Below are positions 21,426 through 31,463 of a DNA stretch of 64,000 nucleotides, one piece after another (the stretch's first letter is position 1; every line of letters starts with the position of its first letter). Below the pieces are notes generated by a model. The model saw only the letters and a list, made by a program, of their open reading frames with translations, searched no databases and was not told the DNA's origin. Origin of the DNA: Solirubrobacteraceae bacterium (GTDB lineage: Bacteria; Actinomycetota; Thermoleophilia; Solirubrobacterales; Solirubrobacteraceae); contig JAPSGI010000009.1 in the NCBI GenBank assembly GCA_031177685.1, positions 62,001 through 126,000 of the forward strand, in the 5' to 3' direction. The position numbers and the translations under genes are program-made.

Positions 21426-22657
21426 GTGGTGTATTCGGCGTTGATCTCGATGTACCGGTGTCCGAGGTCCGAGAAGAAGACCTCGGTCTCCGCGCCGTCG
21501 CCGGGCAGGCCCACGACGTACTCCACCTCGGGACCTGCGACGGCCGCGTCGAGAGCCTGCGGGTCATACGGGACCACGGCGCCGCCCGAGCACACCTGCA
21601 CGCCCTCGATGTGGACGTCCAGCGGCAGCGGCGCCGTCCCGGGGAGCGCCATCCCGACGGCCTGGACGATGCGCCCCCAGTTGGGGTCGCCGCCGTGCAG
21701 GGCGGTCTTGATTAGGGGCGAGTTCGCCACGGCGCGCGCGGCGTGCTCCACGTGCAGGTCGTGACCGCCCGATACGACGACGCGGCCGACGCGGGCCGCG
21801 CCCTCCCCGTCGGCCACCACGAGCAGGGCGAGCTGGCGCAGCAGGGCGTCCAGCGCCTCGCCCAGCGCCAGCTCGTCGGGCGTCTCGGGCTCCACGTGTA
21901 CGCCCGACGCGCCGGAGGCCATCAGGATCACGGTGTCGTTGGTCGAGAGCTGCCCGTCCACCGAGATGCGCTCGAACGAGCGCTTGACGGTCACGCCGAG
22001 CAGCAGGTCGGCCGTCTCCGCGGACAGGCGCGCGTCGGTCTGCACGAAGCACAGCAGCGTGGCGAAGCCGGGCGAGATCATGCCGGCGCCCTTGGCCTGG
22101 CCGGCCAGGCGGACCGTGCCCGACGGCAGCGTCACCTCCAGCGCCGCGCGCTTGGCGAAGGCGTCGGTGGTGCGGATCGCCTCCGCGAAGTCCTCGTCGC
22201 CCTGCGCCGACAGCGCGCCGGCGGCGCGGGCGAGACCGCCGACCGCCTTCTCGGCCGGCAGCTGGACCCCGATCACGCCGGTGGAGGCCACCGCCACCAG
22301 GCTCTCCTGGACGCCCGCGGCGATGGCCGCCGCGCCCTGCATCTTGGCCGCGGCGTCCAGGCCGCGCCGGCCCGTGGCGGCGTTGGCGTTGCCCGAGTTG
22401 GCGACGACGGCGCGCAGCCCCGCCAGGTCGCAGCGCTCCTGGCACACGAGCACGGGCGCCGCGACCACGCCGGAGCGCGTGAAGCGCGCGGCGCTGGTGG
22501 CCTGCGGCTCGTCGCACACGAGCAGGCCGAGGTCGCTCGCCCCGCTCTCCTTGATGCCGCAGGCCACGCCCGCGGCGCGGAAGCCGGCCGGCAGCCCGGC
22601 CGTCTCGGCGACGTGGTCGGGGCGCTGCACCCAGCGCGACGTGAAGAAGCCGCTCAC
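21422..22657 (-). CDS. argJ: Bifunctional ornithine acetyltransferase / N-acetylglutamate synthase
   Basis: GFRAAGVACGIKESGASDLGLLVCDEPQATSAARFTRSGVVAAPVLVCQERCDLAGLRAVVANSGNANAATG. Confidence 0.95.
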   Translation of the reverse strand: MSGFFTSRWVQRPDHVAETAGLPAGFRAAGVACGIKESGASDLGLLVCDEPQATSAARFTRSGVVAAPVLVCQERCDLAGLRAVVANSGNANAATGRRGLDAAAKMQGAAAIAAGVQESLVAVASTGVIGVQLPAEKAVGGLARAAGALSAQGDEDFAEAIRTTDAFAKRAALEVTLPSGTVRLAGQAKGAGMISPGFATLLCFVQTDARLSAETADLLLGVTVKRSFERISVDGQLSTNDTVILMASGASGVHVEPETPDELALGEALDALLRQLALLVVADGEGAARVGRVVVSGGHDLHVEHAARAVANSPLIKTALHGGDPNWGRIVQAVGMALPGTAPLPLDVHIEGVQVCSGGAVVPYDPQALDAAVAGPEVEYVVGLPGDGAETEVFFSDLGHRYIEINAEYTT

Positions 22658-23649
22658 TCGACCCCCTCCCCCTCAGGGCGCCCGAACATCACGTTCAGGT
22701 TCTGCACCGCCTGCGAGGCGGCGCCCTTCCAGAGGTTGTCGATCGCGCCGAACACGATCAGCTTCCCGGTCCGCTCGTCGGCGTGGACCGAGATGCGGCA
22801 CATGTTGGTGTCGCGCACGTCGCGCACGCCGGGCGGGCGGTCGGTCAGCTCGACGAAGGGCTCGTCGCCGTAGGCCTGCGCGTACAGCCCCTGCAGCTCC
22901 GCGGCGTCGACCTCGCGCTTGGGCGTGACGTAGCAGGAGACCAGCTCCCCCTGGTCGAGCGGGAGCAGGTGCGGCGTGAAGGTGGCGGCGACCGGCGCGC
23001 CGAGCGCGGCCAGCTCCTGGTCGATCTCCGGCGAGTGGCGGTGGCCCGCCACGCCGTAGGCGTTGACGTTCTCGTCGGCCGAGACGAAGTGGGTGGCCTC
23101 GGTGGCGGTCCGGCCCGCGCCGGACACACCGGACTTGGCGTCCACCACCACGTCGGCGATCGCGCCCGCGCGCGCCAGCGGCGCGAGGGCGAGGAGCGTC
23201 GCGGTCGGGTAGCAGCCGGGGTTGGCGACGAGGTCGGCGCCCGCCACGTCCTCGCGGTAGAGCTCGGTCAGGCCGTAGACCGCGCCCTCGAGCAGCGCCG
23301 GCGCGCCGTGCTCGCCGTACCAGCGCTCGTAGACGTCGCGGTCGCGCAGCCGGAAGTCAGCGCTCAGGTCGACCACGCGCACGCCGCGCTCGCGCAGGCC
23401 GGCGACCACCGGCGCCGACGCCCCGTGCGGGTACGCGACGACCGCCGCGTCCACGTCGCCGTGACGGTCGAGGTCGAGCTCCTCCAGCGTCAGCGGGACG
23501 CGGTGGCGGGGGTAGAGGTCGTCCAGGCGCCGTCCCGCATCGGTCCGCGCGGTCACGTGGCGCAGCTCGAACCACGGGTGGCGCCAGAGCAGGCGAGCGG
23601 CGAGCGCGCCGCCGTAACCGCCGGCGCCGATCACGACGACGTCAGCCAC
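22654..23649 (-). CDS. argC: N-acetyl-gamma-glutamyl-phosphate reductase
   Basis: MADVVVIGAGGYGGALAARLLWRHPWFEL...LVANPGCYPTATLLALAPL. Confidence 0.95.
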   Translation of the reverse strand: MADVVVIGAGGYGGALAARLLWRHPWFELRHVTARTDAGRRLDDLYPRHRVPLTLEELDLDRHGDVDAAVVAYPHGASAPVVAGLRERGVRVVDLSADFRLRDRDVYERWYGEHGAPALLEGAVYGLTELYREDVAGADLVANPGCYPTATLLALAPLARAGAIADVVVDAKSGVSGAGRTATEATHFVSADENVNAYGVAGHRHSPEIDQELAALGAPVAATFTPHLLPLDQGELVSCYVTPKREVDAAELQGLYAQAYGDEPFVELTDRPPGVRDVRDTNMCRISVHADERTGKLIVFGAIDNLWKGAASQAVQNLNVMFGRPEGEGVE

Positions 23650-26101
23650 GCAGCTCGCCTCCCAGCTCGGCGGCGAGCGCGGCGGCGATGGCCGTGCGGC
23701 GCTCGGCGACCTCCTCGTCGGTCAGCGTCCGGTCGGGGGCCTGGAACTCCAGCGCGAGGGCGAGCGAGACGCGCCCCTCGCCGACCTGCTCGCCGCGGTA
23801 GACGTCGAAGACCCGAACCGAGCGCAGGAGGTCCCCGCCAGCCTTCCGCACGACGTCGAGCGCCCGCGCGGCCGGGACCTCCGCGGGGAGCACGACCGCG
23901 AGATCCTGGCGCACGGGCGGGAAGCTGGTGACGTCGCGGAAGCGGGCGGCGCGGGCGGCGGCGAGCGCGGCCAGGCGGTCGAGGTCCAGCTCGAACCCTG
24001 CGGCGCCCTGCACGTCCCAGCTCTCCGCGACGAGCGGATGCAGCTCGCCCAGCCACCCGGCCGGCTCGCCGTCCAGGAGCACCGTGGCGCAACGGCCGGG
24101 GTGCAGGAACGGCTCGCGCGCGGACTGGACCGACCACGGCACGCGCATCCAGTCCAGCAAGGCCGCCAGTGCGCCCTTGGCCGCGAAGAAGTCAGCGCGG
24201 GGCGCGTCCGGCGAGCGCCACGACGCGGGCGCGAGGGCGCCGCACAGCAGCGCGCCGACGCGCCGGGCCTCGTCCGGGAGCTCGCCGGCGCCCGGCCGCT
24301 CCGCCGCCGGCCCGCGCGCCGCGGCGGGAACGTGGCCGTCCGCGCGTGCCGGGTACACGGCGCCCAGCTCGAACAGGCGGACGTCGGGATGGCCGTGGGC
24401 GGCGTTGTGGGCCGCGGCGTCCAGCAGCGAGCCCAGCAGCGTCGTGCGCAGGACCGACTGCTCCTCCGACAGCGGATTGGCCAGCCGGACGGCGCCGCGG
24501 CGCGGGTCGCCTTCCGGCAGCCGCAGGCGGTCCGCGACGGACGGGCCCTGGAAGCTCCAACCCTGGATCTCGTACAGCCCCTGCGCGACCAGGGCGTCCT
24601 CGACGCGCCGGCGCGCGTGCTGCTCGGCGCTCAGCGCCCCGCCCCGGTCGGGCCGCGCGGGCAGCGTGGCGGGAAGCCGGTCCACCCCGTCGATGCGCGC
24701 GACCTCCTCGATGAGGTCGACCTCGCGCTCCACGTCGCCCCGCCGCCAGTGGGGAACGGTCACCGAGAGGACCTCGCCGTCCGCCACCCCGAAGCCCAGC
24801 GATCGGAGGATCTCCGCGCTGCGACCGGACGGAATCGCCGCGCCGAGCAGTCCCGCCACGCGCGCCTCGCGCAGCGCCAGCACGGCCGGCTCGGGACCCG
24901 GGCCGCCGACGTCGATCGTGCCCTCGACGAGCCGCGCCCCACACAGCTGCACCATCAGCTGCGCGGCCACGGCCTGCGCCTCCATCGCCTGCTCGGGCTG
25001 CAGCTGTTTCTCGAAGCGCGCCGACGCCTCGCTGCGCAGCCCCAGCCGCAGCGACGTGCGCTGGATGTTCGGCCCGATCCAGGTCGCGACCTCCATCAGC
25101 ACGCGCGTCGTGTCCTGCGAGACCTCCGAGCGCGCCCCTCCCATCACGCCGGCGATCGACGTGGGCCCCTCGGCGTCCTCGATCACGACCACGTCGGGGT
25201 CCAGGCGGCGGACCTCGCCGTCCAGCGTCTCGACCTCCTCGCCGTCGCGCGCCCGGCGCACGACGAGCCGCCCGCCGGCCACCCGGTCGAGGTCGAACGC
25301 GTGCAGCGGCTGGCCGGTCAGCAGCATCACGTAGTTGGTGATGTCGACCACGTTGTTGATCGGACGCTGGCCCGCGGCCATCAGCCGGGCCTTCAGCCAC
25401 GGCGGCGAGGGCGCGATCGTCACGTCGTCGAAGCGCCGCGCCGTGAAGCGCGGAGCGAGATCGGGATCGCGCACCTCGATCTCCACGCCCTCGACGCCGC
25501 CCGCCGATCCCGGGTCCTCGCTCCACGGCGGCGCCTGCAGCGGCGCGCCGGTGGCGGCATGGACCTCGCGCGCCACGCCGTAGACGCCCAGGCAGTCGGG
25601 CCGGTTCGGCGTGATCTCCAGCTCCAGCACGTCGGTCGCGATCGGCAGGACCTCGACCAGTGGCGTTCCGGGCGCCGCCCCACCGTCCAGCACCAGGATC
25701 TCCGTGTGGTCGGTGCCGATGCCCAGCTCGTCCTCGGCCAGGATCATGCCCTCGGACACCACGCCGCGCAGCTTGGCGGCGCGCAGCTCGGTCCCGTCCG
25801 GCATCACGGCGCCGGGCCGCGCGACCGCGACCGTCTGCCCCGTTGCCACGTTGGGCGCGCCGCACACGATGCTCGCCTCCGCGCCGCCGCCCACGTCGAC
25901 CCGGCACACGGTCAGGCGGTCGGCGTCCGGATGCCGCTCGGCCTCCAGCACGCGGCCCACCACGAAGGCGTCCAGCGCGCCCACGCCGTGGCGCTCCACC
26001 CGCTCGACCTTCGTCCCGGTCATGTCCAGGCGCTCGGCCAGCTCCGCCGCCGGCAGGTCGGGACGCACGTAGTCGTGCAGCCATTCCAGGGGAGCTCTCA
26101 T
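23642..26101 (-). CDS. pheT: Phenylalanyl-tRNA synthetase beta subunit
   Basis: MRAPLEWLHDYVRPDLPAAELAERLDMTGTKVERV...ITPNRPDCLGVYGVAREVHAATG. Confidence 0.95.
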   Translation of the reverse strand: MRAPLEWLHDYVRPDLPAAELAERLDMTGTKVERVERHGVGALDAFVVGRVLEAERHPDADRLTVCRVDVGGGAEASIVCGAPNVATGQTVAVARPGAVMPDGTELRAAKLRGVVSEGMILAEDELGIGTDHTEILVLDGGAAPGTPLVEVLPIATDVLELEITPNRPDCLGVYGVAREVHAATGAPLQAPPWSEDPGSAGGVEGVEIEVRDPDLAPRFTARRFDDVTIAPSPPWLKARLMAAGQRPINNVVDITNYVMLLTGQPLHAFDLDRVAGGRLVVRRARDGEEVETLDGEVRRLDPDVVVIEDAEGPTSIAGVMGGARSEVSQDTTRVLMEVATWIGPNIQRTSLRLGLRSEASARFEKQLQPEQAMEAQAVAAQLMVQLCGARLVEGTIDVGGPGPEPAVLALREARVAGLLGAAIPSGRSAEILRSLGFGVADGEVLSVTVPHWRRGDVEREVDLIEEVARIDGVDRLPATLPARPDRGGALSAEQHARRRVEDALVAQGLYEIQGWSFQGPSVADRLRLPEGDPRRGAVRLANPLSEEQSVLRTTLLGSLLDAAAHNAAHGHPDVRLFELGAVYPARADGHVPAAARGPAAERPGAGELPDEARRVGALLCGALAPASWRSPDAPRADFFAAKGALAALLDWMRVPWSVQSAREPFLHPGRCATVLLDGEPAGWLGELHPLVAESWDVQGAAGFELDLDRLAALAAARAARFRDVTSFPPVRQDLAVVLPAEVPAARALDVVRKAGGDLLRSVRVFDVYRGEQVGEGRVSLALALEFQAPDRTLTDEEVAERRTAIAAALAAELGGELRG

Positions 26102-27147
26102 CCGAACTGCTCCAGGAAGCGCACGTCGTTGTCGTAGAACAGGCGCAGGTCCGGGACCTCGTGCTTGAGCATCGCGATGCGCTCGACGCCCATCCCGAAG
26201 GCGAAGCCCTGGATGCGCTCCGGGTCGTAGCCGTATTCCCGCACGTAGCCGAACACGTTGGGGTCGACCATCCCCGCGCCGAGGATCTCGATCCAGCGCT
26301 CGCCCTTGCACAGCGGGCAGCGCCCGCCGTCCACCGACCCGGTCCCGCGGCACTGGAAGCAGGACACGTCCACCTCCACGCTGGGCTCCGTGAAGGGAAA
26401 GAAGTGCGGCCGCAGCCGGACCTCGCGCTCGTCGCCGAACGTCGCCCGCGCGAACGCCAGCAGCGTCCCGTGCAGGTCGGCCAGCGTGACGTCCTCGTCC
26501 ACCGCGAGCCCCTCGACCTGATGGAACTGCGGGGTGTGCGTGGCATCGGAGTCCGGGCGGAACACCCGGCCGGGCACGATCACGTACAGCGGCGGCGGCG
26601 CGGCCTCCATCGCGCGGATCTGCACCGGTGAGGTGTGCGTACGCAGGACCACGTCCTCGGACACGTAGAAGGTGTCCGTCCACGCGCGCGCGGGATGCCC
26701 GGGCGCGTGGTTGAGCGCGTCGAAGTTGTAGTGGACGAGGTCGACCTCCGGGCCCTCCGCCACGTCGAAGCCCAAGCCGAGGAACACGTCCTCGATCTCG
26801 CGCCGCGTCTGGGTGATCAGGTGCAGACGGCCCAGCTCGCGCACGGGATCGCCGGGCAGCGTCACGTCGATGCGGTCGCGCTCCAGCCGCGCCACCAGCT
26901 CGGCCTCCTCGAGCTCCGCGGCACGGCCTGCGACCGCGGACTCGATGGCGCGGCGCGCCTCGTTGAGCGCCTGGCCGGCGCCTCCGCGCTCCTCCGCGGG
27001 CAGCTGGGACACCTGGCGCAGCATCTGCGGCAGCTCGGCCTTGCGGCCGAGGTAGCGCACGCGCACCTCCTCGAGGTCGGCGGTCGAGGACGCGCCGTGG
27101 ACGGCGTCACGGGCTTCGGCGGCGAGATGCTGCGCGCGCTCGATCAT
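26098..27147 (-). CDS. pheS: Phenylalanyl-tRNA synthetase alpha subunit
   Basis: HPARAWTDTFYVSEDVVLRTHTSPVQIRAM...FHQVEGLAVDEDVTLADLHGTLLAFAR. Confidence 0.95.
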   Translation of the reverse strand: MIERAQHLAAEARDAVHGASSTADLEEVRVRYLGRKAELPQMLRQVSQLPAEERGGAGQALNEARRAIESAVAGRAAELEEAELVARLERDRIDVTLPGDPVRELGRLHLITQTRREIEDVFLGLGFDVAEGPEVDLVHYNFDALNHAPGHPARAWTDTFYVSEDVVLRTHTSPVQIRAMEAAPPPLYVIVPGRVFRPDSDATHTPQFHQVEGLAVDEDVTLADLHGTLLAFARATFGDEREVRLRPHFFPFTEPSVEVDVSCFQCRGTGSVDGGRCPLCKGERWIEILGAGMVDPNVFGYVREYGYDPERIQGFAFGMGVERIAMLKHEVPDLRLFYDNDVRFLEQFG

Positions 27148-27824
27148 GGCCGCGCGATCCTAGTCAGCTCGTACATCGCCACGGTGGCGGCCATCGCGGC
27201 GTTCAGCGACTCCGAGCCGATCGGGATGTGGGCGACGCGATCGCACGCGCCGACGACGTCGTCCGGAAGTCCGGCGCGCTCGGCGCCCACCACCAGCGTC
27301 GCCTCGCCCGGCACCGGCCCAGTCAACGGCTCGCCCTCGCGCGCCACCAGCGCCACGCGCTCGCCCGGCAGCTCGGCGACCGACTCCACCCGCGCCACCG
27401 GCACCGCGAAGATCGCACCCATCGACGCCCGCACCGCCTTGGGCCCGTAGGGGTCCGCGCAGCCGGGACCCAGCGCGACGGACGCCACCCCGAAGGCCAG
27501 CGCCCCGCGCAGCACCGTGCCCACGTTGCCGGGATCGCGCACCCCCCATACGGCGACGCACAGCGGCCCCACCGGCGCGCTCCAGCGCTGCTCGTAGACG
27601 GCCAGAGCGCGCGTGCCCGACCCCAGCGAGCTCACCTTGGCCAGCGCCTCGGCCGTCACGTCGACGCCCGCGCGCAGGCGCAGCGCCGGCTCCCAGCCCG
27701 CCGCGTCGGCGGCGTCCAGCAGGTCCTCGCCCTCCGCCACGAAGCGCCCGGCCGCGCGCCGCGCCTCGCGGCGGTGAAGCCGGCGCACGTCCTTGAGCTG
27801 TGGGTTGTGGTCTGAGGTGATCAT
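27144..27824 (-). CDS. TrmH/SpoU-family RNA methyltransferase
   Basis: GVRDPGNVGTVLRGALAFGVASVALGPGCADPYGPKAVRASMGAIFAVPV...VGAERAGLPDDV...IPIGSESLNAAMAATVAMYEL. Confidence 0.92.
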   Translation of the reverse strand: MITSDHNPQLKDVRRLHRREARRAAGRFVAEGEDLLDAADAAGWEPALRLRAGVDVTAEALAKVSSLGSGTRALAVYEQRWSAPVGPLCVAVWGVRDPGNVGTVLRGALAFGVASVALGPGCADPYGPKAVRASMGAIFAVPVARVESVAELPGERVALVAREGEPLTGPVPGEATLVVGAERAGLPDDVVGACDRVAHIPIGSESLNAAMAATVAMYELTRIARP

Positions 27825-27830
27825 GGAACG

Positions 27831-27865
27831 AAAAAGGGCGCCGGTCCTGGAGAGGAGCGGCGCCC
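27831..27865 (-). terminator. Rho-independent terminator downstream of rplT
   Basis: Minus strand GGGCGCCG-ctcctctccaggac-CGGCGCCC-TTTTT. Confidence 0.85.
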
Positions 27866-27891
27866 GGGCGATTTACGGTGTCGGTCTGCGG

Positions 27892-28251
27892 TCAGCTCGC
27901 CGACGCCTCGCGGGCGCGCTCGGCGAATCGGCGAAAGGCATCGGCATCGCGGACGGCCAGGTCCGCGAGCATCTTGCGGTCGAGCTCGACCCCGGCCAGC
28001 TTGAGGCCGTGCATGAGCTGCGAGTACGACATCCCCTCCTGGCGCGCGGCGGCGTTGATGCGGGTGATCCACAGGCGCCGGAAGTCGCGCTTGCGGTTGC
28101 GCCGGTCGCGGTACGCGTAGGAGTCCGCCTTGAGCAGGGCCTCCTTGGCGCGCTTGTAGGACGAGTGCGCGTCGCCGCGGTAGCCCTTGGCCCGCGCGAG
28201 CGTTGCGCGGCGCTTCTTGCGCGCGTGCACGGAGCGCTTGACCCGGGTCAC
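27892..28251 (-). CDS. rplT: 50S ribosomal protein L20
   Basis: [73 protein letters not shown]. Confidence 0.97.
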   Translation of the reverse strand: MTRVKRSVHARKKRRATLARAKGYRGDAHSSYKRAKEALLKADSYAYRDRRNRKRDFRRLWITRINAAARQEGMSYSQLMHGLKLAGVELDRKMLADLAVRDADAFRRFAERAREASAS

Positions 28252-28451
28252 CGGCCCGCACCTCCGAGCAGCTTCTTGACCCGCGAGCGGTCCGACTTGG
28301 CGACCACGACGGGGTCGGCGAGGTGGCGCTTCTTCTTCGGCGACTTCTTCTCCAGGATGTGGCTGGACATCGCGTGACGGGCGCGCAGCTTGCCCGTGCC
28401 CGTCTTGCGGAAGCGCTTCTTGGCGCCCGAGTGGGTCTTCATCTTCGGCAT
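28248..28451 (-). CDS. rpmI: 50S ribosomal protein L35
   Basis: [44 protein letters not shown]. Confidence 0.97.
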   Translation of the reverse strand: MPKMKTHSGAKKRFRKTGTGKLRARHAMSSHILEKKSPKKKRHLADPVVVAKSDRSRVKKLLGGAGR

Positions 28452-28535
28452 CGGAACGGGAGAGTAAAGCAGACGAGGTTCCACAAAAGCTGTGCGTGCA
28501 GGGAATCCCGCAGGCCGGCGTCGCAAGGTGTGATC

Positions 28536-28736
28536 GTGCCCAGCGCTCCCTCCTACATGGTGCCGCCCGCGATGGCCTCGCTCGAGGCCCGCATCTCCGA
28601 CCTGCGCGACGAGCTGTTCGCCGTCGCGGAGTCGGCGCGGGACTGCGCGCCCTACCACCTCACCCAGCTGCACGTCAGCCTGCAGGCCGCGTCCAACGAG
28701 CTCGGCAAGGCCGAGCGCGCGGTCCAGGAAGCCTAG
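28536..28736 (+). CDS. Small helical hypothetical protein
   Basis: [54 protein letters not shown]; start uncertain (GTG 28536 or ATG 28557). Confidence 0.45.
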   Translation: MPSAPSYMVPPAMASLEARISDLRDELFAVAESARDCAPYHLTQLHVSLQAASNELGKAERAVQEA

Positions 28737-29371
28737 GCCGGGTTCTCGGCCGGCGCGCCCGCGTCGGCGGGCTTCTCCTCGGCGGGCTTCTCGGCGGCGG
28801 GCTTCTCGGCGGCGGGCTTCTCGACGGTCTTGGCGGGGCCGAGCATCATCGTCATGTTGCGCCCGTCCTGCAGCGGGCGCTGCTCGACCACGGCCAGCTC
28901 GGAGAGCTCGTCGGCCAGGCGCTCCAGGAGCATCGTGCCGCGCTCGGGATGAGCCATCTCGCGCCCGCGGAACATGATCGTGACCTTGACCTTGCTCTGC
29001 TCGCGCAGGAACCGCACGATGTGGCCCTTCTTGGTGTCATAGTCGTGCTGAGCGATCTTCGGCCGGAACTTGATCTCGCGCACCGTGATCTGCTGCTGGT
29101 GCTTGCGGGCGGCCTTGAGCTTCTGCTCCTGCTCGTACTTGTACTTCGAGTAGTCGAGCACGCGGCAAACCGGGGGCCGCGCGTCCGCCGCCACCTCGAC
29201 GAGATCCAGGTCGCGCTCCTGGGCGTAGGCCAGGGCCTCCTCGGTCTTGACGACGCCGACCTGGTTGCCGTCGTCGCCGATCAGGCGTACCTCGGGCACG
29301 CGGATGCGCTCGTTGATCCGCGTGGTGTCCCGCTCGGGCGGGCGCCGGTCGAACCTGCGGGGGACCGGCAC
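28733..29371 (-). CDS. infC: Translation initiation factor IF-3 with low-complexity C-terminal extension
   Basis: [75 protein letters not shown] start. Confidence 0.95.
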   Translation of the reverse strand: MPVPRRFDRRPPERDTTRINERIRVPEVRLIGDDGNQVGVVKTEEALAYAQERDLDLVEVAADARPPVCRVLDYSKYKYEQEQKLKAARKHQQQITVREIKFRPKIAQHDYDTKKGHIVRFLREQSKVKVTIMFRGREMAHPERGTMLLERLADELSELAVVEQRPLQDGRNMTMMLGPAKTVEKPAAEKPAAEKPAEEKPADAGAPAENPA

Positions 29372-29431
29372 TAGGTGGTGTGGCCGAGCGTCAAGCCGAC
29401 CGTGTGAGCCTGTGGCGAATCAACGCTGGCG

Positions 29432-29437
29432 AGTATA
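29432..29437 (-). promoter_or_regulatory. Probable -10 element (TATACT) for the infC operon
   Basis: Minus strand ggcgcTATACTcgccagcg about 60 bp upstream of the infC start. Confidence 0.5.
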
Positions 29438-29451
29438 GCGCCGGGGGAAGG

Positions 29452-31371
29452 TCAGGCCGACCGCTCTGCGGTCTCGGCGCGCAGGCGCGCCACGAAGTCG
29501 TCCAGCGCCACGGCGCCCGCGTCGCCCTTGCGGTGTTCGCGCAGGCCGACGGCGCGCGCCTGCGCCTCGCGGTCGCCGACCACCAGCATGTAGGGGACCT
29601 TGCGCAGCTCGGCGTCGCGCACCTTGCGCCCCATGGACTCGGGGCGCTCGTCCACCTCCGCGCGCAGCCCCTCGGCGCGCAGCGCGTCCGCGACCTCGTG
29701 CGCGTAGTCGTTGTGGCGGTCGGAGATCGGCAGGACGAGCGCCTGCACGGGCGCCAGCCACACCGGGAACTCGCCGGCGAAGTGCTCGGTGAGGATGCCG
29801 ATGAAGCGCTCGAAGGACCCCAGCAGCGCGCGGTGGATCATCACCGGGCGGTGCGGCTCGTCGTCCGCCCCCGTGTACTCCAGCTCGAAGCGCTCGGGCA
29901 TCGAGTAGTCCAGCTGGACCGTGCCCAGCTGCCAGGAGCGCCCGATCGAGTCGCGCATGTGCAGGTCGATCTTGGGGCCGTAGAACGTGCCCTCCCCCGC
30001 GCCGATCTCGTAGCTCAGCCCGCGGCGCTCCATCGCGCCCTCCAGCGCGGCCTCGGCGTGGTCCCACGTCGCGTCGTCGCCCAGGCGCTCGTCGGGCCGG
30101 GTGGAGAGCTCGAGCCGGGGCTCGAACCCGAACAGCTCGTAGATGCGAAAGCCCATGTCCAGGCAGCCCAGGACCTCGTCCTCGATCTGCTCCTCGGTGC
30201 AGAAGATGTGCGCGTCGTCCTGCGTGAAGGCGCGCACGCGCAGGAGCCCGTGCAGGACCCCGCTGGCCTCGTGGCGGTGGACCAGCCCGGCCTCGGAGAG
30301 GCGGATCGGCAGGTCGCGGTAGGAGCGGCGCTGCGCGCTGTAGATGCGCGTGTGGGCCGGGCAGTTCATCGGCTTCAGGCCCATCTCGCGCTCGTCGACC
30401 TCGGTGAAGTACATGTTCTCGCGGTACTTGTCCCAGTGGCCCGAGGTCTTGAACAGCTCGAGGTCGTAGAGGACCGGCGTGCGGACCTCCTGGTAGCCGC
30501 GGGCGGCGTTCTCCTCGCGCACGAGGCGCGTCAGCTCGTTGTGCAGCACCATGCCTTGGGCGAGCCAGAAGGGTGCCCCGGGTGCGACGTCGGAGAGCAT
30601 GAACAGGCCCATCTCGCGCCCGATCCGCCGGTGGTCGCGCGCGCGGGCCTGCTCCAGCTGCTCGAGGTGCTCGGCCAGCGCCTTCTTCGACGGAAACGCG
30701 GTGCCGTAGATGCGCGTGAGCATCTGGCGACTGGCGTCCCCGCGCCAGTAGGCGCCGGCGGTGGACTGCAGCTTGAACGCCTCGACCCGGGCCGTGCTCG
30801 GCGCGTGCGGCCCGCGGCACAGGTCGGTGAACGGGCCGTTGGTGTAGAGCGAGACCGTCTCGACGCCCTCGTCGCGGACGAGGTCGTCGATCAGCTCGAC
30901 CTTGTAGTCCTGGCCCTCGGCGGCGAAGCGCTCGCGCGCCTGCGCGGCGGGGACGTCGTCGCGCACGAACGGCTCGTCGGCCTTGACGTGCTCGCGCATG
31001 CGCTCCTCGATGCGCGCGAAGTCCTCCTCGGAGACGCGGGCGCCGTCCGGAAACTCGAAGTCGTAGTAGAAGCCCTGCTCGATCGGCGGCCCGATCGAGA
31101 TCTTCACGCCGGGGTAGAGCTCCATGACGGCCGTCGCGAGGACGTGGGCCGCGTCGTGGCGGATCAGCTCCAGCGCCTCGGGCGAGCGGTCGGTGACGAT
31201 CTCCAAGCCCGCGCCGTCGGGCAGCGGCCGCGCCAGGTCGCGCAGCTCCCCGTCCACCTTGACGGCCAGCGCCGCCCGCGCCAGCCCGGGGCCGATCGCC
31301 GCGGCCGCGTCGGCCCCGGTCGCCCCGTCTTCGAGCTCCAGCTCCTTCCCGTCGGGCAGCGTCACGCGCAT
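29452..31371 (-). CDS. thrS: Threonyl-tRNA synthetase
   Basis: MRVTLPDGKELELEDGATGADAAAAIGPGLARAALAVKVDGELRDLARPL...MNCPAHTRIYSAQRRSYRDLPIRL. Confidence 0.96.
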   Translation of the reverse strand: MRVTLPDGKELELEDGATGADAAAAIGPGLARAALAVKVDGELRDLARPLPDGAGLEIVTDRSPEALELIRHDAAHVLATAVMELYPGVKISIGPPIEQGFYYDFEFPDGARVSEEDFARIEERMREHVKADEPFVRDDVPAAQARERFAAEGQDYKVELIDDLVRDEGVETVSLYTNGPFTDLCRGPHAPSTARVEAFKLQSTAGAYWRGDASRQMLTRIYGTAFPSKKALAEHLEQLEQARARDHRRIGREMGLFMLSDVAPGAPFWLAQGMVLHNELTRLVREENAARGYQEVRTPVLYDLELFKTSGHWDKYRENMYFTEVDEREMGLKPMNCPAHTRIYSAQRRSYRDLPIRLSEAGLVHRHEASGVLHGLLRVRAFTQDDAHIFCTEEQIEDEVLGCLDMGFRIYELFGFEPRLELSTRPDERLGDDATWDHAEAALEGAMERRGLSYEIGAGEGTFYGPKIDLHMRDSIGRSWQLGTVQLDYSMPERFELEYTGADDEPHRPVMIHRALLGSFERFIGILTEHFAGEFPVWLAPVQALVLPISDRHNDYAHEVADALRAEGLRAEVDERPESMGRKVRDAELRKVPYMLVVGDREAQARAVGLREHRKGDAGAVALDDFVARLRAETAERSA

Positions 31372-31398
31372 GGGGCGGTGATGCTAGCCGGGCGTCGA

Positions 31399-31416
31399 GT
31401 GTGACCCGTCGCACAC
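31399..31416. promoter_or_regulatory. Candidate CRP-family binding site
   Basis: GTGTGA-CCCGTC-GCACAC, one mismatch from GTGTGA-N6-TCACAC; between divergent thrS and rpf-like genes. Confidence 0.5.
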
Positions 31417-31463
31417 GAATCGGCGGGGGCGCGCCTACCGTCAGGGGTACGACGTTCTGTGTT

